From positions 4,023,230 through 4,087,229 of the forward strand of contig NW_002060945.1 in the NCBI RefSeq assembly GCF_000150275.1: a stretch of DNA of 64,000 nucleotides, written 5' to 3'. Both the position numbers and the translations under genes were made by a program. Below are positions 52,375 to 64,000 of the stretch, piece after piece. The notes below the pieces were generated by a model that saw only the letters and a program-made list of their open reading frames with translations, did not search any database and was not told the DNA's origin. The DNA comes from Trichoplax adhaerens (taxonomy: Eukaryota; Placozoa; Uniplacotomia; Trichoplacea; Trichoplacidae). How positions within the stretch are numbered: the first letter of the stretch is position 1; each line of letters starts with the position of its first letter.

Positions 52375-55300
52375 TTAATTAGCCCCTCGATTAAAGAAAA
52401 TCACTTTCAGTAAATAAGACTTTAAAAAAATAACTTCAAAATGTGATCCAATAAATATTAACAAAAAGGCCATAAAAACAGATGTCATTTCGGGAAAACG
52501 ATACGACTTAAAAAAGCGAAAATCAACAAAAATTGAAAGTCCAGAAGGTATAAAAATTCTTCAGCAGGGGTATCTCACAAATAGATAATCAATACATGTA
52601 GAAGGATTTGTATCAGAAATTTCACTTAATCTGCAAGTCACAAAGACATTTCTGTCATGTACGCGTACAGTATTCCTACAAATCAAGACGCCATCTTTAA
52701 ATTGATGTAGACTAAAAGCAGACTGTTGATCTGTTAAGTGATCATATAATATTTTAAATATGTAAATTACGCAAAAGTGTAAAGGTTAGTGCCTACTTGT
52801 AAATGATCGGACAGGCAAGAATAATATGGTATTAAAATAAAGGAATTGTTAAGTTTCTTGATTTGGCCAACTAAGTGTAAAATCGATATCAAAGACTGAT
52901 GTTAAAGTGATCAATGACTTTATGTATGACTGAGTATAGTTATCCAGTTGAACATCAATCGGCTTAACGATCTAAATATGGTACTTTAGCCTATCATACT
53001 TTTCTTTTTGATGTCATCATGGCTGTTTTACCATATACTGTATATATTAGTGTACTGTATACACATTGGCAATTCGTAGGCAGTATTTATTTTCGAGAAA
53101 TAATGCTGTCAAGATGGATGATATGCAACAATAAGATGGAGTGTCAAACGATGATTTACTCCCCTGGTTAATAAGCCGGAAGAAGAAGCTACAACATTTT
53201 ATTTGTTTCTTTCTTACTCCCTATTCTGAAAATAACTATTAATCTAGTAAAAACCTATTCCAAACACTGAATACCTCCATGTAAACATATTTGGCTGCAT
53301 TCAAGTAAAAGCATACAAAGTAACCCCTAACTTTAGCAATGATCACTTTAATTATGAATGAACACTAATTAACCAAGAAAATATTCAACTGAGATTATAG
53401 AGAGACCGCTAACTCAGACAAATACGGTTATTTCATTCCATCTACATTTAGAAATTGTGGGGGCAAGAATACAATAATAGAATTTGCAGTATTCACTTAA
53501 TTCCTGAACTAATATTAAAGGAAACTATCAACACATTTTTTATTACATCAAATGATCAATATAGTTCGTCAGGGATTGAAATATTTTTAATTTTAGGTGC
53601 TTTGTTCTTAAAATGCACTATATACGACATCCCTTTTAAGCCATCATTGAGTTCTGGTTTATTTTTCTCGTTATGGATATATTCATATTACCAATTCAAT
53701 GGAAAATATATTGTCATTGCTGAGTAAAATTGAATAGTTAAAGCCAAATCTATTCAATATCAATTGTTAACTACTTCCAGGAATCCTATTAGAATACTGT
53801 TTGAACTGAAATATCACATGATGATCGTAGACATAATTAGTTTTAGGTCAGCAGTCACAAAAATGTCTATACCATTACTAGAAACCTTTCTACCATTTAT
53901 ATTTTCAAATGTATCCAGACTTCATAATAAAATATGCGAGTAATCCCTTATTCTAAATGAAATCATGCGACAATAAAAACCTATTTATTTACACGTAGAT
54001 GATATATAGTTTTAATGAAATGAAATTAATGATCCTCTAGCCGATCTCTCACTCGTAAGACTGGTGGCCTACACTTGTACTACTTACTTTATATATAACA
54101 TGTACTGGAAAGTTCATGTCACGCATGCACAGACAAAATCTATTATATTAAATTTTGTCAGAGTTAAGCAATTATAGCCAAATTTTCAATATAAGTTCTC
54201 CACTAAATACTATTATAGTACAGTCAAGACTATTTAATTTATGAGAAATTTAACTTAAAACTCAACGTATGGCATACCTTCGAAAAACTCACTCAATAAT
54301 GATAAATTTTGTAATGTTACAATTAGATCAATTTAGCATGTTCTTAATGATGTTCATTTTTACAGTTATTGGGCTATCCATTATTTCAGGTCTAAATTTC
54401 TTGGAAAACATTGAAATATAATATATGTGTCGATTAGCGGAATGATTACTATGATACAGCTATTAAGCATTGATACTTTGCAGCAACCCTTGTTATAGTT
54501 ACAGTCTCTACCTTGATATGAATGAATCAAAGTACTAACGGTAACAGGGATACTGAAAGAGGTTTCATCACAGTCATTTCAGAAATATAAGACATCATTG
54601 ATATAACCTAGTTTAAGTAGATAATTTTTAATAAATCTAGGAATTGCTAGTTCGGAATTAGAATATTAAGAGAAGCTGATGAAGCAGTTAACCAATAAAG
54701 TTAGACATTAGACGATTACTTTTAATTAGTTTAGGCCATTTGCCTTAGATATTGGCCATTTATACTTCAAAAACCCTAATCGCATCCTTTAATAGGCTAA
54801 GGAGACCTCGATACAGCAATTAATCACTCTAAATGTAGGATTATTATAGTATCGATTTACTTCATACATCTTGGATTTGCGCCTTTGTATCCAGCAAAAT
54901 TCTAGATATATCCTAGAAATTTTGTCTATCTTCAATTCGCTATAGTAATTAACGCCATATCAAAATTACCGCAATTAGTTATTATAATATCCCAGAGCAA
55001 CCAAAAAATTCTCAAATAGAAAGAGACTAAGCTAAAGCAAATTGCTTGCACGATCTTCGTTCTCTACCTACAACGGAGCTGACTTACAAAGTCAAGATGC
55101 CTATCATACATGAAAATATTTTACTGGGGAAATTGAATGTGCAATATGCAATAGCTCAATCATTACCTATTATGTCATTAATGGGATATTTAATGATGAA
55201 CCATATCCCGTAGTGGAGTATGATACTGGGACAGGTTTAGAAGCCTTTAGAAACGAAATCTTACAAATCTTGTAATAAGTAAGAGTAAACCACTAAATGT

Positions 55301-57940
55301 CGTAATCATATGTGATTGACTGGATAGCAATGATACTTAAAGAGAGTTGCTAAGTATTATCAAAACCACTAGTTCATTCGTTTTACATTTACAATATTCC
55401 GGTATTAATATTATCTGTTGTCATATCATACTTCAAGCATTAGTAAACTAGAGAAAAATAAATATAAAGAGGTACTATGATCTAAAAATTACCCTTACTT
55501 TTTACTTTCGGTTAGAATCACCTAATCGAATTTAACTCTATAAATAGCTAAAAATAATCCTGTCTCTCCCCGTAGCTACTCTTAATATAATAACTTCAAT
55601 ATTGTTCAAGGTGAATTTTTCGAGTATCTTGGGTCTTATGCTAATATTGACATAATTCCTAGTTTGAACGTGTATTACTAACATTTAGTTGCCTTTACAG
55701 CCAATTGTATATATATATTAATAATTCCAATATATTAAATGTTAGTCATAATCTCAGAAGTAACAGCCCGATTGATCTTACCGTATTACAGTATTTGAAA
55801 GTTCAACACGATGTGTAATATATAACTACATATTCTAATAACCTTAAAGATATAATAAATAAAACTAATAGTGGTATCAACAGTACACATATCTGATTAG
55901 CAATCCGTGTATATACGTTTTAAGGATATATTTTATCAAGTTACCTGCACTTTAGATAATTTTTACTTGTACTTATGTCTGTGTATCATTACATGTGGTA
56001 AGGGTGGATGAAATTATAATTTTTAAATCCAACTGTAAAACTTTCAACATGTGAAATGTAATAATTCATATCATGCATGTCTGAATATTAAAAAATCATG
56101 TGATATTGCACATGTACTTTCATTAGTAGCTAGGCAAGGACCCATGCTTAAGAATGAACACATTACACCGATAGCTTTCTTAAATATTCTAAAATATGCT
56201 TAACATAATTTTTGGTCCGATCTATTTCAGTTGAAAATTGTAAAGTATCATTCATTAATCCAGACATAGTTTAAAGCTATCCTAACTCTCAAAACACTTA
56301 TATAGCTATATTATTAAAATGCTACATCCTGCTTTGTGCCTCATTTAGCAAAATCTGCGGTATTAACCATCTGCTATGTACAATAAAATGACATTGCAAC
56401 GATTAACATGCAGATAATTAAATACCTTTAAAATTTCTATAGTTTTATCATAATTTCTATTATTAAATAAATTAATTTAACATATTATCATATGTTAATC
56501 CTGAAATGGCCCAGCACACTTTAAATCATGGTAATAAATAATAGAAAATATGTACAAATGGATAGAGAAAATATTACTGCTTACACTACAGTGTAAAGTA
56601 AACTTAAAAGAGTACGTGACAATAAAAAATAGTAATATTCGTAAAAAGCATTAGTGCCTTTAGATACGCTAGGTAAAAATTAAAGTTGCCTTGTGCTTAA
56701 TTCAATAATACTCCTAATCGATAATAATTGAATGAAGCAAACATTAATCTACAAGATTTCGTACTCATCAATATCAACAGAGCTTGATATTTAATCTTAA
56801 CAAGAATAACTTGCCTGTAGAGCCGGCTGATGATGTTTTTTAAAGTGTAATTTTTTCAGCATCGTAACTTCTCAAAACTTCAATGCTTATGGTACCTCTG
56901 CTGCTAGTTTGAGTGAATCAGTTGACTGCAATTTGTTGTAAATAATAAATAGTATAAAAGTTAACGTTTAAAAGGTTTAAATATTATTCGGATTTTAATT
57001 CTAGTAACTGACGTGGTAATAATTTCGAATTTAATTACTAAATATATATAAATTAAAATACAACATATGGTAGTACAAAAGTCTCGTTCGTAGCGTAAGC
57101 GGTCAAAGTGTATGATTAAAAATGAGCAAATTTTGCTAAAGAAAGAATCACTGTACCGTAAAAGAATAGTATATCCAAAATGAAAGGAAGGATATCGTGT
57201 TAAATGTAGCGTAGACAGTATTTATTGTAAATTCTAAAGCTAGGAAGGTGGCTATTATTTGGATCTAAATACATTTTGATTTCTTATTCATATCGGATGA
57301 AAAGAATCAGTACTTGTATTGTTTCTCAAAATATCCACAAATCAGCTAGAATATGAAGTAATTCAATGAATTCACCATGCATCATCTACCAATTTATAAC
57401 AGCCCTCTTAGATAGTTGACAGTTAAATCATTACAATGGACTATTTTCTGTACTCTGTATTTTGATTTTGATTTATATATTAGATGGTCGTTAAGGAGGA
57501 ATGATAATATTATACGATTGCAAAGCCCATGAATATAATAGTATTTACAAACGCAATTATTCATTGCGCACGACGGCATCAATAACAATTTATGCTATCG
57601 TTAAGTTGTAATTAACTCACTGAGTAACTTAAATAAAGCTCAAAAAATTATTGTTCAACAGCATCGGGAAAATATGCATTATTATCGAGATTTAAAATCA
57701 AAAACTCTACACTCCAAATTTTGCATAAAGTCAATAGAAATTCTTTTTGTCGATCAAATTCAAAACTATAATAAAAGTAGTACTTGAATAAAGGAATTTG
57801 CTTTTGTGCAGTATGTTTGTCTGTAAGCAAATACGGTAGCAGTAATTTTAAAATAAATACATACTGAATTTATAGTTTATTGAAATAGAGTAGAAAATAT
57901 ACGTAAATTGAGGCACTTCAACTACTGTGATTACCGTATT

Positions 57941-57952
57941 CCCCCCCCCCCC
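57941..57952. repeat. C12 homopolymer
   Basis: Twelve consecutive C residues in strongly AT-rich sequence; I noticed no comparable C or G run elsewhere in the window. It may be a length-variable site or an assembly error. Confidence 0.9.
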
Positions 57953-60900
57953 TTACGATATACCGTAGGCTTCAGCATGGACTAATGCACGCGTATATTA
58001 GAGTAGCTAATATGATAAACATCAATTCCGTTTGCAAGAAAAATCAAAAATAGTCAAAAAACTTTAGATTAGTACTAATGGGTGTCATAATTATAGTATA
58101 TCGTTGAGAGTATGATATGTCGCTAGCCTGTGACAACAAAGACGATTGGCGATGGCGTTACTAAAATATCAAGCCCTCAGGCTTACAAGAGTGGAGTTTA
58201 GTTAATGTAATATAAGGCTCATCATTGACAGTAGTATCGGATAAGTCAAAGACTGAACATTTTCAGGGAATTATTCTTGATAGACATATTTTATCGTTTC
58301 CGCCGGTAACTGCCATTAGTCTATATTTATTGCTTATAAAACTCAGAAAGACTCTTTCTGATTGTAGACAATATGCTTGACTTTATTTTAAGATATTCTT
58401 CTACATTCTCTATCTTATATAAAATGTTTATGGATACACTAATTTTAGATATAAAGAACTACAGTTAGAAAAGAATATAGCACGATAATAATTGAAATAA
58501 GCGGTAGGAGGAGTAAATAAGACTACTTGTTAGTAGTAGGTAACGTACATAGTACCGACCGATACGTGTTTCGAAAAGTGATATAATTTTGTCCCAACTT
58601 GAAAAACTGAATGTTAGCGAAGTTAATTTGATAGAATAGAAATCTTAAATGGGTTTATCTTTATTTAGAGACGTTAAATAGTTTAGAATAAAGGTAGAAG
58701 TAATTAGATTTAGTTTTCAATTCTCTTACAGCGTATGAAGTTTGGTCGTTACCTCGTGTTATGATCTTATAATAAACTCTACTGCAATTAGTTTCCATCA
58801 CCATGACTAATGGAATATTGTCATCGATAAATACTAAGTAGGTGGAAGTATACGTTCTCAGGGAAACATTTCTTTTTTAGTGATTGGAAGAGAATTAGTC
58901 TACTATCTTTTCTTGCATATTGGAGAATTAAATACGACATTTATTCCTAATATAAAAAGTAAACTAGATGGAAATCAATTATTCTACAACGAAATGATGA
59001 CCAGTGTTAAAAGTCTGCAATTCGAAGAATACTCGTGTATGTAAGACTAAAAGACGTATCTGGATCCTATAACCTATAGCCATTCTAATGAATTGATATT
59101 ATCTGTGGGTAAAGGCCATAAGAAACATTCCTTCGAAATTTCATCTATTAAAAGTTTGATATATGAATTTATGATAAATTAGCAGTTATTTGTCTTTAGT
59201 TGCTCCTACGAGACCCGGTAAAAGAAGGCGAAATCTGGATAACTAAAATTAATAAACTATATTTCTAACATGAATTAATGACACTTTACTAAAAGCATCA
59301 TGACTAACATAAACTAGGAACGTAAATTAAACTTAATCTCCTATAAGATAAAACGTAATATTCGTATTTCCTTCTGGAACGGGACGCCTCACTATAGTAT
59401 GAGAAACTGCTATCCAAAAGACGCAAGTAGCAATCTAGTTTAGAACGAAAATTGAATTTGCTTCCGTCTCAGCCTTTTTGGGCTACTTTGCTGAAGCAGT
59501 AAGTAATCGTGATAAAAAAGATCAATCTATTGGACGAATTAGATACATATACATACTTATACATAACATAATATTAATTAATTCTCACCCATTTAGCTTA
59601 TCATTGAGAATAGCTCTTACCTGAAGTCTTTTTTGGGCGGAACGATGAATTTATCGTCGAGTATCAATCAAATCGAGGATATTGCTACTTATCAACTGCA
59701 ATTAATAAGGGCCAATTCACTGTAGGTGTAAAGCACTGCACCTAGACTCTCGCTTAATATGTATACCACTAATTTCAAAATGAGAATAAATTTTCACCTT
59801 CAAGACAATTAACTTGGAAATGCAATCATTTGCGTCATTGATGACATAATAAAATCAGAAAAATTTCTCTCGGACTATAGACGAACACAATGCACAAGAG
59901 CAAAATTAACTGTTCTCACAGTAACCATCAGTTACGTTACTGTATGACGGTCGTAACAAAATCTAACCATAGACAAGCAATTATATAATTTCAGTAGACC
60001 AATGATTACGCAATTAAGGTGGCCAGTATTGTGGTGACTAATGATGTATTTTTCGGAAGACTATAATACCATACATCTTATGTCCTAGTCTGCGACATAA
60101 TCCTAACCGACAGGGTATTTCAAGCATTGTTTGAATTAGACATGACATGGGATATAAGAATAACAATAACAAGGTCCTTATAGTTTGCAAAAATTATTCC
60201 CTATAATGTTTTATACTGCTACACAGACAGTATTAACACCTAACCTTAGTTTATGAGCCGGAAGGTCAAGCTGGTAGACCAATATTTTAGCTTATTGACG
60301 TGAAACAGACAAATACAGTATAATAAAATTCGAGGTAGATATTCCTAATATTTATTTTCGTTTTGATTAATCTCTAAATGATTTTAGGAGGGTAAATTTT
60401 GAACCAAGATTATTATCGTATATACATTCAAATTGCCAATTATGGCATTCTGAAAAGTTATTTCATTCGTTTCTTATTAATATGGATATGTACTCGTATA
60501 TTACTGAACCAAAATATTCGTTGGATTCTAGATATACTAAGCAAAATATTTTATTTCTCAGCTGTATTGAATGATGCAACTACTGTAAATTCATTATGAT
60601 TGAAGAGCACAGGGTGAGAGAAAACAATTAAATCCAGTAGTTTTTAAAGCTACTTAACTAAATTTCACATGATCGGTAGTAGCCACAAAGAACTGCGCAT
60701 AACAATAGATTTTATATTCGCAGAAGTGAGTTAAAAATTAAATCTTGTACTTAGTTTAAATTTAATATTGCCAACAAGCATAAATTGGTAGACCCTATAA
60801 TTTTCTCTTCATTTTATTACTAAATACTTTATTAACTACAGTAGAATAATTCGGACAAAATATAGTACTGTCTTTCATATATATATTTACAATAATATTC

Positions 60901-61726
60901 GTTCTTGTGTTAACACTGCCAGGAATATAATTATGTAAAAATGATAGCATAAAATTTTAAGGAGAAATTAAGTATCTTTTTAACACCTCAGGCTCAATAC
61001 GAAAATTAAAAAGGCGAAGCACCGGGCCTTTCAACGAAAACCAAGTACAATTACAATCGATAAGATTGTAATATTGACGTCGCCTAGGAAAATAAATATA
61101 CAATGTATTAAGACAATCCAAAAAGACAACATAGATATGCTGCTACTTTCATATATCGTATGAATAAGATTTCCCCGAGGTTAGGGCAAAATTGTTCCGA
61201 ATTAGATACAATATACAGTAGAACAATTGCATACGAAATGATGAATTGGAGTAATACCGTGACATCCACAGTTCGTTACACGTATACATGTACGCAGAAT
61301 TATAGTGACTATTCTTGCTAAGCAAGATCAGTTCTACAAGATTGGAAAGTAACTTACTGTATAACAAAAAACATCAAAACTGCTGTCCAGTCAAGTTCGG
61401 TTATAAATTTTTAACATATGGCAATAACCAATTATAATTAGCAAGCATACAACGTTGTAAGCTAACATAGGCAAATTTAAATCACCCAGTCATGTAGTGT
61501 AACTAAGATTCTCTAACAGTAACGGCATTATTAGGACCAAAAGTAGTCATTACATGCATATCCACAAAACAACATATTATAGAACATACTTTATCTGTAT
61601 GCATACACGCATACGTGTATTATAGTTAAAAATCAAATAAAAATCAATAAGAACTTAGAATACCATCTATTCTTACTATATATTGCACATTGTTAATACT
61701 GTGCTATCTCCGTATCATTTCATAAT

Positions 61727-63953
61727 TTAAACTTCTACCTCTTCGGAATAACTAACCGCAGGAACAGATTTAGATTTTTCTTGTTGAAACTGAAACATTC
61801 CCTTTGTATTGGATAAAGTTAAGTTAATATTATCAACAGATACAGCCGCATGTTTATCTCTCCGCGTAACCTTCTCTTCTTTAGTGACAGGGAATGATTG
61901 TCGAGTTACACGTAACTCCTCTACAGATTTTGCTTTTATTGGATAAGTCTTGTCAGCATTTAACAAATCTAACGATTTACTAAATGCTGCAGATGTACTA
62001 AGGTTGCCACTTTTTTTGGTGGCGCTGCCAGTTCCATCACTAGCTTTATCTTTAATTGGCGTCAGTTTCCTTAAAGCTGTTTCAGGATTGTGCGATATAT
62101 CTACGTAATTTAACGCTATCATTATAATTAGGAAGCTAAATGTTGTAAGTAATTTAATTTCAGTAAAAAATATGCTCAATTGCAAATATTGTCTAACCAC
62201 TACTTTGAGTCGGCTCAAGTGACACTGATTCATTCAATACATGTAGTGCAGCATTGGTTACCTAGAAGATACGTTGGATTTGAGTAAAGTGTTATTATAA
62301 ACAAAGTAAAGCAATCAAATGACGAAAGCTAACCAATAAAGTGTCAATCATGAGATCCATTGAAGCACGATAATGGACACATTTTAGTGCGCGTTTTGCT
62401 ATTTCTTCATGGCCATTATGCCTAAAATTGAGTAGTAAACTCACTGTCTGTATCACTCCGAACTAGATCTTGTTGCATAATGAAGTATACTTACATTATG
62501 TACAATAATCCGGCCACCATATTATTAATTACTGCAGAATTAAGACATATTCTAGGCAGTTTATCCAAAGCTGCTCCATTATCACCATCTTTACGGCTTA
62601 AATTATAGCGATTGCGATCGCAGTCATTTTCAAATCCACAGTTTGCAATCCTGAAAGTAGGAATATTAAAATAATAAGCTTGCGTTTGGCAAATTCTTTC
62701 GATACTGTATATTTCATAGCTATTTACCTAGAGCACATTTGACAAAAGCTTGTATGGGAGTATTCCGGTAGCTCGGAAATGATTTCGTTGTAAATGCTGA
62801 TAATCACGTATATTATCGAATTTCTACAGCGTATAATGCAGTTATTGAGAAAATAATCAGTCTCTGTTGTTCTAAACTAATTGCAAGCAGACAGAGTATG
62901 ATAATAACTATCAAGTACCTATTAGATGCATTTAACTGATCATAAATGCTATAAGGACCAGCACTGGCTACCGCAGCATGATTCCTATCGTGCTTTCGAA
63001 GAGCTGATTGAGTAAGAGCAGTTACCTTATCAATGGTAGACTAGAAAACATAGGATTAGAAATTAATTAACGTTCTGAAGATAGTTTGTCATACTGTCAC
63101 AACATTACGATTGGTAACACTTATCCATATTATCTACTTTTACTAACAGTAAATACTTTATAATACGAGAACTAAGGGAAGTAAACATTGGTTATAAATA
63201 TGTTGGTAAGACAGTCGTATTGAAAAAGTCGCTCGCTTATCATGTCTTAATTACAAATTTGAAACTAAAAGCGCAATCAGTCGACAGTAACTTTCATCTT
63301 GTGCAGCTCTATAATTACCTGATTATAAATGGATGGATGACTGACAGAGGGCATTTTAAATAACTTACACGAAGGTTCTCCTTTGTGATCTAGAACGGCC
63401 TAGTTCAATGTAGAACAATCAATCGTCACAGTAGTATAAGCAATCAACCATGCATGTAATATTAGGCCAGTAATGCACTTACATCATTATATATCTTAAG
63501 CAGACATGGTGTTATGTAACTTTGTTCTGTGCTCTGGAGAGCAACCGACACAAGGTAATTCCAGATAATACCAGGTACGAATTGAATAACAGCCGGTAAA
63601 TAGTTCGCGGTTTGTTTACTACTACAGGCTGATGCAAGTAACTTATAGATTTGGCAATTGATCTGGAGATAATGAATGCAATGGATAATATGTATATAAA
63701 TGGCTAAGGTTGATATAGACGAATCAACTCACGACAATCAAAAATCTTAAGTTATTAAAAATCATTTGAAAAAGCTTTACAATGATTAAACGACTTGCTC
63801 TATAACTCTTTATAGTTTAACCCATTGGTAGATAGTATAAAACTAGCGGTACCAGAGATACTGGTAACTCTACGTATACTGCATAAAAGACGAAACAGGA
63901 GAAGCTATAAAAGTCGAATGGCGCATCAAAAAGCGTTCGATAACTTTTGACAC
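61727..63953 (-). CDS. Unidentified multi-pass membrane protein, 3' part
   Basis: Six exons in 5'-3' order: 63822-63953, 63483-63628, 63319-63399, 62919-63040, 62495-62650 and 61727-62135. All five introns are GT-AG with matching phases, giving about 347 residues in frame to a TAA. Hydrophobic segments lie near the start (around FVFYAVYVELPVSLVPLVLY), then around YLPAVIQFVPGIIWNYLVSV, and across the last splice junction (MVAGLLYIIFLIIMIALNYV). A Cys-containing hydrophilic stretch of about 140 residues separates the second and third, probably an extracellular or luminal loop with possible N-glycosylation sites (NAS, NLS, NQS). A Ser/Lys/Thr-rich tail of about 120 residues follows and ends EEVEV, possibly a PDZ ligand. 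I do not recognise the family. The first exon opens with an acceptor, so the gene continues beyond the right edge or into an unseen exon. Confidence 0.7.
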
Positions 63954-64000
63954 CTAAAATTAAAGTGTGCCTAGCGTACCAATTATACCGTGCAATTTTT

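Larger units (their letters stand above)
49687..61726. other. 12 kb stretch without a well-supported gene
   Basis: This holds the upstream side of the PDZ-adaptor gene, an 82-bp two-copy tandem repeat near 52.2-52.4 kb, a C12 run at 57941 and only weak open frames. A possible 3'-terminal exon at 56860-56941 (plus) and a Lys-rich frame around 52420-52590 (plus) have plausible acceptors, but nothing upstream connects to them. An open frame at 53455-53727 has no recognisable motif. I cannot exclude a gene made of small exons. Confidence 0.5.

Noticed and set aside
53455-53727. 90-codon open frame (plus)
   Set aside because: No ATG, no motif and no splice partners; several frames of this length are expected by chance in such AT-rich DNA.
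1-64000. CRISPR arrays, bacterial operons, rRNA genes
   Set aside because: No repeat-spacer arrays or rRNA-like segments were seen; the spliced animal genes make prokaryotic elements implausible.

Overview
The window is animal nuclear DNA: AT-rich, with multi-exon genes whose introns run from about 90 to 1,700 bp, almost all bounded by GT-AG. Introns were placed by reading-frame phase and protein-family similarity. The genes found are a secreted SRCR/EGF multidomain protein, a KLF6/7-type zinc-finger factor, the mitochondrial lipid-transfer protein PRELID1, a tamalin/CYTIP-like PDZ adaptor, an unidentified two-exon gene model, and an unidentified multi-pass membrane protein. Base composition, gene density (six gene models in 64 kb), short introns and secreted SRCR-EGF arrays would suit an early-branching animal such as a placozoan. 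That placement is an inference; no marker in the window proves it.

Layout: 1-6554 (minus) is the 5' part of an SRCR/EGF gene, cut by the left edge after 14 coding exons. 6555-28991 is about 22 kb with no gene I can support, apart from a short reverse-transcriptase-like remnant and simple repeats. 28992-33540 (minus) is the KLF6/7 gene in three exons. 33541-40500 shows no gene. 40515-40860 is a palindrome-rich tract with NRF1-like elements directly in front of PRELID1 (40960-43200, plus). After a 2 kb gap comes the convergent PDZ adaptor gene (45182-49686, minus, 11 exons proposed). One of its introns holds a plus-strand gene model (47939-48468). 49687-61726 has no well-supported gene. 61727-63953 (minus) is the 3' part of a membrane-protein gene that probably continues past the right edge.

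The genes do not form a pathway: they cover extracellular recognition or adhesion, transcription, mitochondrial phosphatidic-acid transfer, PDZ scaffolding and a membrane protein. The most unusual observations are: the strict one-module-one-exon, phase 1-1 build of the SRCR/EGF gene, with a vicinal Cys-Cys in every SRCR domain; a PRELID1 intron that has no frame-preserving GT-AG solution and is flanked by an exact 10-bp direct repeat; the NRF1-like and palindromic tract upstream of this mitochondrial gene; and the gene model nested in an intron of the PDZ gene. I found no clearly new molecular system.
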